From: Mytilisepta virgata
Lineage: Eukaryota > Mollusca > Bivalvia > Mytilida > Mytilidae
Direction of reading: 5' to 3'
NCBI GenBank assembly: GCA_028015205.1
Contig: CM051514.1
Span: forward strand, 44,656,150 to 44,720,149
DNA length: 64,000 bases
The translations under genes and the position numbers were made by a program. The notes beneath the pieces are model-generated. The model was given only the letters and a program-made list of their open reading frames with translations, was not told the DNA's origin and searched no databases. Positions 52,185 to 64,000 of this stretch are shown in pieces. Position 1 is the first letter of the stretch. Every line of letters starts with the position of its first letter.

Positions 52185-52290
52185 CCAATCACGATGTCGG
52201 AAAGATAGCCAATCATGTTTCAAGTTTCATAATATAAGAACCAATCCAGTCCATCTTTACAAATATATATATATATAAATAGACCAGCTA
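52138..52290 (+). promoter_or_regulatory. Five-CCAAT promoter of the PC4-like gene, right arm
   Basis: CCAAT at 52138, 52162, 52185, 52209 and 52241, then TATATATAAATA (about 52,268-52,280) and the ATG at 52299. Same spacing as the left arm. Confidence 0.75.
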
Positions 52291-52298
52291 GAAGAATC

Positions 52299-52820
52299 AT
52301 GTATATGTCTCGTAAAGAAAAGAAAACCAAAGACCAGACCGAGAGCGATATCGTCCAAGACGCCATGACAGCTTCCGATATTCCTTTGAAAGTACTACTT
52401 GGTGGAGGAACGTATGCAGAGCTGACAGAATGGAATGGCAGTAAAAGAGTAGATCTCAGATTTTGGGAAAGTGAAACGGTGCCCACCAAGACCGGAGTGA
52501 GCTTATCTTTGATACAATGGAAAGCTTTATGCGAGACTACTGATGTTCTGGATGATTTGATCGGTAGAGTACAGGATAAAGAACTAGTCGACTGGAGATA
52601 TCACATTGGGGACAATGTATTCGTCACCGTCAAATCCCCATACCCCACTATTTGGATAAGAAAGCACTTTATACCCCGGGGATAGTGGACCTATCGTCCA
52701 ACAAAGAGAGGAATCGGCTTGGACACCTTCGAATGGAAAGAACTGAAGAAGATCATACCTTTGTTTGAAGAGAAAGAACCAGAACTTAAAACATTGACTG
52801 ATGTAGATTTTGTAAAATAA
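52299..52820 (+). pseudogene. Tandem-PC4-domain protein of element B, right arm (nonsense)
   Basis: Mirror copy of the left gene. A TAC-to-TAG change at 52683-52685 truncates it after 128 residues, inside the second PC4 domain. A nearby Tyr/His difference (IRKYF versus IRKHF) is also present. The remaining sequence to the original stop at 52818-52820 is preserved. The first PC4 domain is complete, so a one-domain product remains possible. Confidence 0.85.
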
Positions 52821-52964
52821 AATATGAAACTGTTTCATTTGTGTTTGTCGTCGATAAATATCCCAGTATACAATCACATCGATCAGTCTTGATCTACCAA
52901 TCAAACCGACAACATGAGTACCGAGTGGCCTTCCCATCATCAGCAGTAAACTACATTCCTTCAG

Positions 52965-55805
52965 CAGTAGCAGCAGCAGCGATTAAAAGTGACAAATAGC
53001 ACCAAAAAACTGAAATGAGCACGCGAGTAAGATCATGAGTAGCGATGAACAGAAAAGAGCAAGAGAAGAGCAGCGATGAGCAAGAGAAGAGCAGTGATGA
53101 GCAAGAGAAGAGCAGCGATGACGAACAGCAACAAGCAGCAGGAGCGAAATGAGCACGCGAGTAAGGCCCTGAGTAGGGATGAGCAGCAAAGAACAAGAAA
53201 GGATCAGCGATGAGCAAGAGAAAAAACAGCGATGAGCAAGAGAAGAGCAGCGATAACGAACAGCAAAAAGCAGCAGGAGCAGTAGTGGCAGCGAAAACAG
53301 AGACAAGTAGCCCCAAAAAACGAAATAAGCACGCGAGTAAGGTAAGGAGTAGCGATGAACAACAAAGGACAAGAGAAAAACAGTGATGAGCAACAAAGAG
53401 CGAGAGAAAAACAGCCATAAGCAGTAAAGAGCAAGAGAAAAACAGCGATGAGCAGTAAAGAACGAGAGAAAAACAGCGATGACCAGTAAAGAACAAGAGA
53501 AAAACATTGATGAGCAGTAAAGAGCAAGAGAAAAACAGTGATGAGCAACAAAGAACAAGAGAAAAACAGCGATGAGAAGCATAGAGCAAGAGAAAAACAG
53601 CGATGAGCAGTAAAGAGCAAGAGAAAAACAGCGATGACCAGTAAAGAACAAGAGAAAAACAGTGATGAGCAGTAAAGAACAAGAGAAAAACAGCGATGAG
53701 AAGCATAGAGCAAGAGAAAAACAGCGATGAGCAGTAAAGAGCAAGAGACAAACAGCGATGAGCTACAAAAACCAAGAGAAAAACAGCGATAAGCAGTAAA
53801 GAACAAGAGAAAAACAGTGATGAGCAGTAAAGAGCAAGAGAAAAACAGTGATGAGCAACAAAGAACAAGAGAAAAAACAGCGACGAGCAGTAACCAGCAC
53901 GAGAAAAACAGTGACGAGCAACAAAAACCAAGAGAAAAACAGCGATGAGCAACAAAGAGCGAGAGAAAAACAGCAATAAGCAGTAAAGAGCAAGAGACAA
54001 ACAGCGATGAGCTACAAAAACCAAGAGAAAAACAGCGATAAGCAGTAAATAACAAGAGAAAAACAGTGATGAGCAGTAAAGAGCAAGAGAAAAACAGTGA
54101 TGAGCAACAAAGAACAAGAGAAAAAACAGCGGCGAGCAGTAAACAGCACGAGAAAAATAGCGACGAGCTACAAAAACCAAGAGAAAAACTGCGATGAGCA
54201 CGAGAAAAACACCGATGAGCAGTAAAGAGCAAGAGAAAAACAGCGATGAGCAGTAAAGAGCAAGAGAAAAACAGCGATGAGCACGAGAAAATCAGAGATG
54301 AGCTACAAAAACCAAGAGAAAAACAGCGATAAGCAGTAACGAGCAAGAGAAAAACAGCGATGAGACGTAAAGAACAAGAGAAAAACAGCGATGAGCACGA
54401 GAAAAACAGTGATGAGCAACAAAGAACAAGAGAAAAACAGCGATGAGCAGCAAAGAGTACGAGAAAAACAGTGATGATCAACAAAGAGCGAGAGAAAAAC
54501 AGCCATAAGCAGTAAAGAACAAGAGAAAAACAGCGATGAGCACGAGAAAAACAGTGATGAGCAACAAAGAAAAAGAGAAAAACAGCGATGAGCAGCAAAG
54601 AGTACGAGAAAAACAGTGATGATCAACAAAGAGCGAGAGAAAAACAGCCATAAGCAGTAAAGAACAAGAGAAAAACTGCGATGAGCACGAGAAAAACAGC
54701 GATGAGCAGTAAAGAACAAGAGAAAAACAGTGATGAGCAGTAAAGAACAAGAGAAAAACAGCGATGAGCACGAGAAAATCAGAGATGAGCTGCAAAGGGC
54801 ACGAGAAAAACAGCGATGAGAAGCAAAGAGCAAAAGAAAAACAGCGATGAGAAGCAAAGAACAAGAGAAAAACAGCGATGAGCACGAGAAAAACAGCGAT
54901 GAGCTACAAAGGGCACGAGAAAAACAGCGATAAGCAGCAAAGAGCAAGAGAAAAACAGCGATGAGCAACAAAGAACAAGAGAAAAACAGCGATGAGCAAC
55001 AAAGAACAAGAGAAAAACAGCGATGAGCAGTAAAGATCAAGAGAAAAACAGCGATGAGCAACAAAGAACAAGAGAAAAACAGCGATGAGCAGTAAAGATC
55101 AAGAGAAAAACAGCGATAAGCAGTAAAGAGCAAGAGAAAAGCAGCGATGAGCACGAGAAAAACAGCGATGAGCTGCAAAGAGCACGAGAAAAAAAGCGAT
55201 GAGCTGCAAAAACCAAGAGAAAAACAGTGCTGAGCCGTAAAGAAGAAGAGAAAAACAGTGCTGAGCAGTAAAGAACAAGAGAAAAACAGCGATGAGCAAC
55301 AAAGAGCAAGAGAAAAACAGCGATGAGCAGTAAAGAGCAAGAGAAAAACAGCGATAAGCAGTAAAGAGCAAGAGAAAAACAGTGCTGAGGAGTAAAGAGC
55401 AAGAGAAAAACAGCGATGAGCAGCAAAGAACAAGAGAAAAACAGCGATGAGAACGAGAAAAACAGCGATGAGCTGCAAAGGGCACGAGAAAAACAGCGAT
55501 AAGCAGCAAAGAGCAAGAGAAAAACAGCGATGAGAACGAGAAAAACAGCGATGAGCTACAAAAACCAAGAGAAAAACAGCGACGAGCAACAAAAAACCAA
55601 GAGAAAAACAGTGCTGAGCAGCGATGAGCAAGAGAAAAGCAGCAATGAGCAGCGATGAGCAACAAAGAGCAAGAGAAAAACACCACGGAGCAAGAGAAGA
55701 GCAGTGATGAGCAAGAGATGAGCAGCAATGAGCAGTGATGAGCAGCGATGAGCAAGAGAAGAGCAGCGATGAGCAGCACGGAGCAAGAGAAGAGCAGCGA
55801 GGAGC
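52965..55805 (-). repeat. 31-bp minisatellite array, right arm
   Basis: Inverted copy of the left array with the same order of variant units, showing that the array existed before the arm was duplicated. Small substitutions and indels interrupt some of the spurious long frames. Confidence 0.93.
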
Positions 55806-55914
55806 GGGATGGAGCAAAACAAGAGAAACGAAGTGCATCATAGAAATGGACCGCCGTTGCTAAGGCGGTTGCTAAGGACACCCCTCCATTGATCTAATGG
55901 TGACAGCATCACTT

Positions 55915-56145
55915 GGAGGTAAGAGGACATAATCCAATCCTACCTTTGGTCCTCACAGAAAATACCCCCAAATGAAAAGAGCGGGATAAGGGGACATAAT
56001 CCAATCCTACCTTTGGTCCTCACAGAAAATACCCCCAAATGAAAAGAGCGGGATAAGGGGAGATAATCCAATCCTACCTTTGGTCCTCACAGAAAACATC
56101 ACCCGCAGATGAAAAGAGCGGGATAAGGGGAGATAATCCAATAGT
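55915..56145 (-). repeat. 67-70-bp tandem repeat, right arm
   Basis: Inverted copy of 43262-43490 with the same number of units (CTACCTTTGGTCCTCACAGA in each). Confidence 0.9.
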
Positions 56146-56274
56146 GTACTTCGTATACTCTCGGACTTCGACATATCAGTGAGAGTATCAGACCGATGAA
56201 AGATCTAGAGACGACCGAGAAATGCGGGAAAAGGGAGATAATTCAATCTGAGTTCTGGTCAAGCATGGAACTTC

Positions 56275-56570
56275 CGGGTCCGTGACTTGCGTCACTTCCG
56301 TCAATGGAGAAAACCCACTACTTCCGGTTGCGCATGCGCGCAAACCACTTCCTGGTGCTTCCGGTTCCGCCTGAACATGCGCAGACCACACATCCGGGTC
56401 CTACCACGTGACTTACGTCACTTCCGTAAAGAAATGGCGGGAAAATCCATCACTTCCGGTTGCGCATGCGCGCAAAAATCACTTCCGGTTCCGATCACCT
56501 GACTTTCGGTTCCGGTCACGTCACTTCCGGTGACGTCATTTCCGGTTGACGTCACTTCCGGTAGCACCAC
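56275..56570 (-). promoter_or_regulatory. Terminal ETS/CRE/NRF1/E2F-like site cluster, right
   Basis: Mirror image of the left cluster but with one ~134-bp module fewer; the outermost CRE/ETS part and the inner modules are kept. Module loss by slippage or unequal exchange explains part of the arm length difference. Confidence 0.75.
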
Positions 56571-56611
56571 CTCAAATCCGACCTGAACTGTGCCCACATA
56601 CTACTTATATA

Positions 56612-56685
56612 TGTATATATGTTGATTCATTGTTAATATTCACTTACCCCTGATGGAGTCTTGAGAAATAAAAGTTTCAAAGTTT
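56612..56685 (+). mobile_element. 3' end of the LINE interrupted by element B
   Basis: Begins directly after the second TATATA and includes CCCCTGATGGAGTC + TTGAGAAATAAAAG, a LINE 3'-end-like sequence with AATAAA. Joined to 42,649 it restores a continuous LINE 3' UTR. Confidence 0.65.
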
Positions 56686-56828
56686 AGAACTGTGCGGGGA
56701 CCTCACTAAGTATACCCCCGCTGCTGTTAATTTTTAATAGACTAGGGCATCCTTATCATGTTGAATTGTCTCACAATTTCTAGTGCAGCTGGGTATAACA
56801 GAGGGAACAAAAGGGTATAAAATTATGA

Positions 56829-57115
56829 GAAAAAGTATTGGACTAGGACATACTTCGCATGCGCACATCTACGTACACTAGGATCTAACAGTATGCAAAG
56901 TTTCATTAACCTCTGATCATGTGTGAGAAACTGTGGGTACAAAAAAAAATTGGGGGATAGACAGAATTTCTAAGTCCAAAATGGTATAAAAATATGGGAA
57001 AAAGTATTGGACCAGGACATACTTCGCATGCGCACATCTACGTACTAGGATCTATCAGTATGCAAAGTTGCATTAACCTCTGATGAGGCATTTTGAGAAA
57101 CTGCGGGTACAAAAA
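56829..57115 (+). repeat. About 168-bp tandem duplication
   Basis: Units beginning GAAAAAGTATTGGAC at about 56,830 and 56,998 share ACATACTTCGCATGCGCACA, CAGTATGCAAAGTT and GAGAAACTG(T/C)GGGTACAAAA. It is followed by a poly(A) run, (GACA)n and a poly(G) run (57,112-57,215), a common composite end in this genome's repeats. Confidence 0.85.
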
Positions 57116-59868
57116 AAAAAAAAAAAAAAAAAAAATTGGACAGACAGACAGACAGACAGACGGATAGGCTGATTCCTATATACCCCCTAAACTATGTTTG
57201 CAAGGGGGGGGGGGGTATAATTATATAATATGCTGCTGGCGTGCCCAATGATGCGAGCGCAGCAGTAGTGATACTAAGTGAGATAGCTGGGCTCCTTTTT
57301 TAAACAGTATCTTTCACTGAGGACAAGGGGCAAGCATATTTCATAATTGTTTCTTTAATTTGTTGTTCTGTTTGTTTGTTTTTTTTTGTACCTATTGACC
57401 CTTCGGGTTGTAAGAGGCTAATAAAAATTTATGACTTTATATTCAGTCTTTTTGTGTGTGTAATTGTGTGTGTGTGTATGTGTGTGTGTTTAAATATATG
57501 AATGTAAATGTTTCTTTTATAGATGAACAATGTTACACCAGTCGATTCGTTTGTATTGACTCATATATTAACTACATACATGACAAATGAGACTAAAATA
57601 CGGGAACCTAAAATTGCCCTTTTTTTAAATCAAAAGAGAACATTGCCTTATTTTACATATGTAAGCTTTGTAGAAAACACTGTTATAGTTACACATGTGT
57701 TACTCTTAAAACATCTTCACATTTCAGTAGCATACAATTTTGCAGTTGCAATATAAATACTCATACGGATCAGGCAATACAAACAAACTATACAGATACA
57801 CAAGGATTGGTTGAGAATTGTTAATAACTTTCTATGTACTGTTAATGAACATTTGCTGATACATGTATATTTATTTTGTTTTTTATAACCTTAATGGGTT
57901 TTTGTCTGCAATAAATAAAGTTAATTCGGATACTACATCATGATGTCTTTGAATGGTTACGTTACATCTTACAGTCAAACATGTAGTAAAAATTTTAATT
58001 TAGGATTCATTATCGTTTTCATGTAGTTATGTAGGTATTTTATGTCTTAATTTCTAAATAAAACGCGTAATACCGAACTGCTTCACTGTGAACGATTTTG
58101 GGTTGAAGTACAACTATTGACAAAAAAGAACATTGTTGAAAGTTTTAAACATCTGGTATCATATCAGTAGGTCAGTCACAAGTGCCATGTGTAGTGTGCT
58201 GTGTTCTTTAAAGTTTTGCGTACCAGTAGTTCTAAAATTATAAGGAATTCTGAGTGAAAATTCATGTTAAACATATTAAGAGGATGTTATAACAATGCCA
58301 GGATTGCTTTTTCATTAATACTGTACCAGAGTTAATGGGGAAAATGATTTATTTCCTTTCTCCAAGACTAAGCCAAATTCAAGGGTAAGTAAAATTTAAC
58401 TTGTAATGTCTAGAACTTTGTTTTTTCAGTTTGCTGCCTGAGATATCTAAATCCAGAAAAGCCCCCTACCAAATCACCATTTATCACAGTAGATCCCTAT
58501 ATTAAATGGAAAAAATAATAAAATATTGAATACTGAAATAGGTTTGAAAAATGTGTAAATTCTATATGTATGTGCTGTTCAATATATTATACTATACGAA
58601 ATCAGGCAAATGAAATAAACTTATGGGTTGAAGTTACCCTATAAAATAATCCAGAGAGTGCTTGGTTCTTTGTATTCAGAAATATATTCTTGAGCTCTTA
58701 AAGTTCAATGTAGCATTTGTAACAAATAAAAATGTTGAATTATAAAATATAGTAAAACCCAGTATAAGATGATACTTCTATTTCAACATTCTTTATTTTG
58801 AGAAAACCACTGGAGAAAATATGTTTAAATTTCAAATGTTTTTTTTTTATTTGCTTACTTGTGTAAGTGAATTAAGATTGCATCAACGTGGCTATGATAT
58901 ACATGTGATAAAGGGTTTCTTGCACATAAATAATATATGTTTTAAATTTGCAGGCATAACTTCTTAAATAAGTTTTCTGTTTAATGTGTTTCTTTTTATC
59001 CATTAAACCTTCAGTGAATCAGGCATGGTTGTTATAAATGTATTCAAAAGATCTATTTTTTAAAAGAGGATTCAACCCCATGCCTATTAAACAAAACAAT
59101 TACATTCTGGGCAAAGCGGAATAAATCATGTAAAACATTAATAATTTTGACCCGCGATTTGAGGTTTTCTAATTAGAAAACTTAGGAACTAATAATTGAG
59201 TTCACAGATCGTACATATAAAATATATTACCAGATTAATATTGATGTCGTCAATTCCAACATTTTCAAATATATTATTTTTTCGTCAACAAGTTCAAAAA
59301 ATTTTCTGCAGCAGCTCCACTTCTGTTGCGATTTTTGAAATTAAAGAACCTAATTTACCTACAACATTATTAGAAAACGAAAGTACATAAATTCAAAAAT
59401 TATTGCATGAAATTTTATTTGAAAAAATACAAAACTGATCGAGTACTGGCAGATTTCCAAATATTGCAAATCCTGTGTCCCGCGACACCTGCGTACAAAG
59501 GGAGTGAATATTCCGGCTTTTGTAAAGAATGTTATCAATTAGAAAATGCTCGTATAAATGACCAGATTATTACTTAAAAAATGTTAAGCATGTAATGGAT
59601 TTATTTGCATTTCATTTTCAGAATCGTGATACCGAAATGAGTTTCCGAAAAGGGCTATAATATAGAAACGGATGATTTTGTTATTTTGGATCCGTTCTGA
59701 AATGCACATATTGAAATATTAGCTCAAATATGTGTATTGTATATATAGTGTTTTAAAGGAAGAATAAGAAACTGAAATATAACACACACACACACACACA
59801 TCATATACCAGGAGTTTAAAATCACTTTTGGTTTGTCTATACTAAACTATTATCATTTTCTGATCTTA

Positions 59869-59901
<33 letters not shown>

Positions 59902-60339
59902 GGATGTGTTTATTTTTATTTTGATGTGGGGTCAGGCCCAACAAAGTCACGAAAAGGACATAATATGACCAGATAATTGTCATATACAATTGAACACTTT
60001 TTATATTGAACATATTAGATGCAGTGCTGGAAAACATGAAATTCAATTAGGTCGTCAAATTAAATTACTGTAACGGTGGTTGTTTTTATATTAATGAATT
60101 GTGCCAAGTTGATGGAACATAGATAAGCTGCAGAAATAAAGTAAACGAGGAAAATGTTTCTGAAGAACATAAGTTTTACACCATATGTTTTAGTGTGTGG
60201 AATTGCTTATTTATACCCGCACTTTCGAATGAACGTTAGGTATATTCCGTCCGTCCGTCACACTTTCTTGTGACGCAAACTTCACTTTTGAATTTTTACA
60301 ATTTTTTTTTGTGTGTTATATTGTTGCTTACCAACTGTA

Positions 60340-60650
60340 GATGCGCAATAACGTTTGGGAATTTTTTAAAAGTGGGGTGAGAGGGACCAAAAAGGGCCGA
60401 AACAGAAAAAAAGCATAATTACTAAAATAACTATGAGATGCGCAGAATGTTTTGGAATTCCAATTTTTTTAAAAGGGGGTGGGAGGGACCAAAAGGGGCC
60501 GAAACAGAAAAAAGCATAATTACTAAAATAACTATGTCATATTGTTGCTTCCTAACTGCAAATGCGGAAAAGGTTTTAGAATTCCAAATTTCCAAAAAGG
60601 GGCTTGAGGGGGACCACAAAGGGTCAAAATAGACAAAGAGCCTTATCCGA
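60340..60650 (+). repeat. About 100-bp tandem repeat, three degenerate copies
   Basis: Units share ATGCGCA(A/G)A, TTTTGGAATTCCAA, GGGACCAAAA(A/G)GGG(C/T)C and AAAAGCATAATTACTAAAAT + AACTATG. They start near 60,341, 60,434 and 60,560. Confidence 0.8.
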
Positions 60651-61160
60651 CAGTCCCTACCTCTAGTTTACGTCTGTGTTTACAGCATTTAAACTGAATC
60701 CCAAGACTGATCATGAAAAATTCTTTCAAATGGTTTAATGTCTTTTACTAGCCGAAGAAAAATAATAAACTGTAAAATGAAAAGATTTATTCCATTTCAG
60801 AATGGTGAGTCCCAGGACTCATCGCCACTTTTTTAAACTACGTTCCTGCATGATTTTGACCATGGTAGGCCGAACGGTAACAAACACTGGCCAATGAAAA
60901 ATCACGGCAATTCCGATTGCCGCCATTTTCTGTTTTACTTTTTGTCGTTTCTTTCACCTTCCCCTTTGATCTCCAAGAAAACAAAAAATGGCGGCTCGAT
61001 ATTTTTAATGAAAATAACGGTCTTCAGACGCAGCTGATTAGATCTACATGCGTCCCAGGGACGCATGAGTTTGAAGGATGACACGTCCAGGACGCATGTA
61101 CGCGCCTTAGCGAGAACCCTGAACAAGTAGATTTAATACCTTATTTATTACACACGCCTT

Positions 61161-61192
61161 CTGGGCTTGTGACTTAAAAATCACAAGCCCAG
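61161..61192. repeat. Perfect 12-bp-stem hairpin
   Basis: CTGGGCTTGTGA and TCACAAGCCCAG surround the 8-nt loop CTTAAAAA. No gene nearby to regulate; there is no T-run that would make it a bacterial-style terminator. Confidence 0.8.
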
Positions 61193-62778
61193 GTTTTATT
61201 TTACACGCCCCGGGCATCGGACTACCGCCTAAATTCGAAGACTGTTTAAAATCAGAGCGGACAAAATTTCGAATCATTGTGTGTCAGTTCAAGACAACAT
61301 TGACACAGCTATAATCGAAATATTTTAATAAGCATATAATATTCATGTATCTATCCCATACAGTTAAAACGCGATCATTTACACAACATCGTTAAACTGT
61401 GTGAGATTTTTCAACTGCAAGAATGTTACGCAATATTTCCAACAACTTTTAAAATGTATTTCGCATGGAATTGAACGTGGATATGGAGGTGTTTCGTTGA
61501 TTGAATACGTTATTGATAACATAATATCATGCCTAAATAAATTTATTATATCATTCAGTAATTTTCATGATAATCTCTTGGTATTTATGTTTGTATCTTG
61601 GTAATAATTTCTTCATTTCTATAATACAGAAATAACGATAATTATCATTGACGGTCGTAGCGTTAAACATTAAATTACAAATGAAGTTTTAATTACCTCA
61701 CAAATAATAGAAATCCAATATTACATGCTAATTAATCATCTCCTATAAAGAGGCCAAGTTATTAGATTGTCATTATACAACAAGTGTTATGACAACAGCA
61801 GACAGGTCATCATCAGTCTTATTCCAGAACTTTTCCGCATAACAGTTTCAAGGGACTGTACAGTCATGACAGTTATCAATAATAAAAGTAAGAAAATATA
61901 TTGGTCTTAACTAGGATTTTTTTAATCAAAATAATTTAATATCTAAAAAGTCTGAAAAATGTTTGTTTTATTGATAAAATCGACAAGTAACGATGTTCAT
62001 ATTATCTCAGACTTTTTCGTTTTGAAGAGCAACAGTAGAGCTTTATCTAGTTTTACATGTCAAACGAGCACATTCTGACCCAGGTCTCTAAATTGGGTAA
62101 TACCCATAAAACTGGGTTAACCCCACAACTGTTCAATGTCCCTATCAAGTCAGACTATCCTGACTCTCTGTTATGTTTATGTTTGTGTTTGTGTTTTGTG
62201 CTCTTTTATGTTATTTTTTTCTTCCAGGCTTGATTGATTGTTATTTCATATCAGAGAAAATTTAGTTGTTTTTATTGGTTAAAACATGGTCATGTGGTAT
62301 TTATTAATCTGCGTTAAAATGCCAAGTAGGCATTATCATGATAATGCCCGTGGGCATTACCACACGGTATTGCCTGCTTGCAATTTAGAGTTACGTCCCC
62401 TTTTTAAAACGCAAACGTGATGCAGCAGTTGTTAATTAAATTCTAGACATTTCTAGTTGAAATTTTGGTTTCACTGAAATAAAAAACAATACTTGCTCAA
62501 ATAGTATTGTTGTAATATTACATAACAGGGTGCCTTTTTTATGTACTTAGTAGGTATGTATATGTCGAATGATAAGTTCTTGTCAGTAATGCTTGAAGTA
62601 GAAAAAAGAATATACTAGTAAATGGGTAATTTCCATGAATGTACAATATCCCAGCATAGCACCAAAAGTAATGACAGAAACATAAACACATATCCAGAGG
62701 TTATCACGAGGTCTTCAACATACATGTACATGTAAGGAGCCCACACCCAGCAGATTTATATTTTTCAATGAAATAAAC

Positions 62779-62959
62779 ACAATAGTTGCTTATATAGAGG
62801 GCATTATCATGATAAATTGACTGCCCTCGGGACAGATATTGCCTTCAACATTGATAATACCATCGCCTGCGGCTCGGGCATTATCAATGTTTCAGGCAAT
62901 ATCACTCCCTTGGGCAGTCACTATATCATGATAATGCCCTCTATATAAGCAACTATTGT
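62779..62959. repeat. 181-bp palindromic foldback element
   Basis: Reads ACAATAGTTGCTTATATAGA, then GGGCATTATCATGATA ... TATCATGATAATGCCC, then TCTATATAAGCAACTATTGT: inverted complementary along almost its full length with a short GC-rich centre (CATCGCCTGCGGC). A related shorter palindrome (GGCATTATCATGATAATGCC) is at about 62,330-62,350. MITE/foldback-like with no coding capacity. Confidence 0.85.
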
Positions 62960-64000
62960 ATAAGTATGTCATTGTTGACCTTCGTGTTATCCATTTTGTT
63001 GTTTATTAATATTCACCATTATGTTGATGTAATGTGCACACATCGAGCATAACAATTGGAATAATAGAATATTAAAATTATTAGTTTGCTGTTACTAATT
63101 CAATCATGTCCATATAAGCAGGAATTTGATAATTTAAAACAGCCTGTTTAAGAACTACCGAGGGCCATATGAGGCCACAGAATATATTTGTACTTTTTAT
63201 CTAAAATATTTGTTTGTGCTTTCCACATTCCTGAATTTTGTGTAAGACTAAAAGTAGTTTATTGCAGCATCATATGAAGTACATCCATTGTCATGTTCTA
63301 AAGTGTTAAGAGACAATCTATTGAAATCTTTATGATTTTAAAGTACTTTAAATTTCTTTCGAATAACATCTTACTGTCTTTGTTACAATAAAACACTTGT
63401 ATATAATGACTCGCATCTGTGCACACAGATCTTAAAACAGTTTTTGTTTATTTCTGTCTTGACTTAATTGTACCACACATGTACCTATCGCTTTGAATAA
63501 AGCATCAAAGATACATAGATTACTTATATTATGTAATATTTAACATTTGAAGCTATATTCTATTCAACAGTATAAAAAACCTTTACCTGCACCTCAACAT
63601 TATCCTGTTTGTTTGTAAACCGTTACATCAAGTGTTAATGACAAATCACAGCCGGTGTTACGTGTACTTAATTTTATATCAACATATCCTTAAAGGAAAT
63701 GACTAGTGATAACCAGCTTATTTTAGGGGGTACAGTACACCTAAGGGAATTAACTCTTTAAAAATCAGCTGAACGTTTTAATCATATATTATTATTCCAC
63801 AGTTAAAGAGAAATCCAGCTTCTCAATGATCAAAATTAGTGTTTGTCAAACTGCTATATATCCAATGAAATTATTCCCGTAAATTGTTTTTCAAATTTCT
63901 TGAAATTTTAATTTTTTTTCAACAGGTCAAAGTAAATATTTCATCACAATTTTATGAAAATTAAAAGAGCCAAATCTATTTTGGTCAAAGTGTTGGGTAC

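Larger units (their letters stand above)
42656..56605. mobile_element. Polinton-type palindromic element B (13.95 kb)
   Basis: Starts AGTAGTATGTGGGCACAG, ends with the exact reverse complement, and is flanked by a 6-bp duplication TATATA (42650-42655; 56606-56611) within a LINE. Almost the whole element is a palindrome: left arm 42656-49830, 16-nt loop, right arm 49847-56605. All arm genes point outward from the centre. Termini and duplication length match element A and the Polinton/Maverick pattern. No polymerase, integrase, ATPase, protease or capsid gene is present. I infer a head-to-head (snapback) duplication of one end of a larger virus-like genome, integrated by helper integrase. The arms are very similar but not identical (one fewer terminal module and a nonsense change in the right arm; a 324-bp segment only in the left). 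Confidence 0.88.
49847..56605 (-). repeat. Right arm of the element B palindrome
   Basis: 6,759 bp, inverted copy of the left arm with genes on the plus strand. It lacks the left arm's 49461-49784 segment, one ~134-bp terminal module and an 11-bp duplication. It carries a TAG in the PC4-like gene and scattered substitutions. Confidence 0.93.
57216..64000. other. Gene-free right end with simple and palindromic repeats
   Basis: No supportable gene. Contains (TG)n at 57,452-57,490, (CA)n at 59,780-59,800 and a T-run at 59,869-59,896. It also holds the inverted dispersed repeat partner at 59,618-59,660, an old tandem repeat at 60.3-60.65 kb, a 12-bp-stem hairpin at 61,161-61,192 and a palindromic element at 62,779-62,959. 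The rest is AT-rich. Confidence 0.5.

Overview
The window looks like nuclear DNA of a bivalve mollusc, most likely a mussel (Mytilidae). It is AT-rich and packed with mobile elements and dispersed repeats of the kind seen in mussel genomes (for example 33.5-33.9 kb). The only plausible host genes are two small secreted cysteine-rich proteins. The organism is inferred from repeat content and proteins; no marker gene is present.

Layout: 1-2.0 kb, gene-free. 2,040-11,218, a complete Ty3/Gypsy LTR retrotransposon on the minus strand (gag, broken protease-RT-RNase H-integrase, env-like ORF) with 653-bp LTRs differing at only 3 bases. 11.2-15.2 kb, mostly non-coding, with a tandem repeat and a secreted VWC-like gene. 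15,261-19,879, a 4.6-kb Polinton/Maverick-type element with 1.5-1.65 kb inverted repeats, a TATGTA target duplication, an A32-type packaging ATPase, an adenain-type cysteine protease and two copies of a tandem-PC4-domain gene. 24.5-26.7 kb, a tandem tRNA-related repeat interrupted by a 5'-truncated LINE. 28.1 kb, a paralogue of the VWC-like gene. 28.4-38.1 kb, gene-free with several foldback or MITE-like repeats. 38.2-42.65 kb, a decayed two-ORF LINE whose 3' end resumes at 56.61 kb. Inside that LINE, 42,656-56,605, sits a 13.95-kb, almost perfectly palindromic Polinton-type element. 56.7-64 kb is gene-free with short tandem and palindromic repeats.

The main result is the pair of Polinton-type elements. 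Both start AGTAGTA(A)TGTG, end in the reverse complement, are flanked by 6-bp TATRTA duplications and carry a two-PC4-domain gene in their inverted repeats. The large one is a head-to-head duplication of one arm around a 46-bp stem/16-nt loop. Each arm carries, from the outside in: a dense ETS/CRE/NRF1/E2F-like cluster; 67-bp repeats; a ~2.8-kb 31-bp minisatellite; the PC4 gene; a small ORF with a BH1 (Bcl-2)-like motif; a small uncertain ORF; an acidic protein with a partial zinc finger; and a zinc-ribbon protein. It lacks polymerase, integrase and capsid genes. I infer a non-autonomous copy-back (snapback) genome of a Polinton/adintovirus-like virus, integrated in trans because it kept two copies of the recognised terminus. 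The smaller element looks like an internal-deletion derivative of a related virus.
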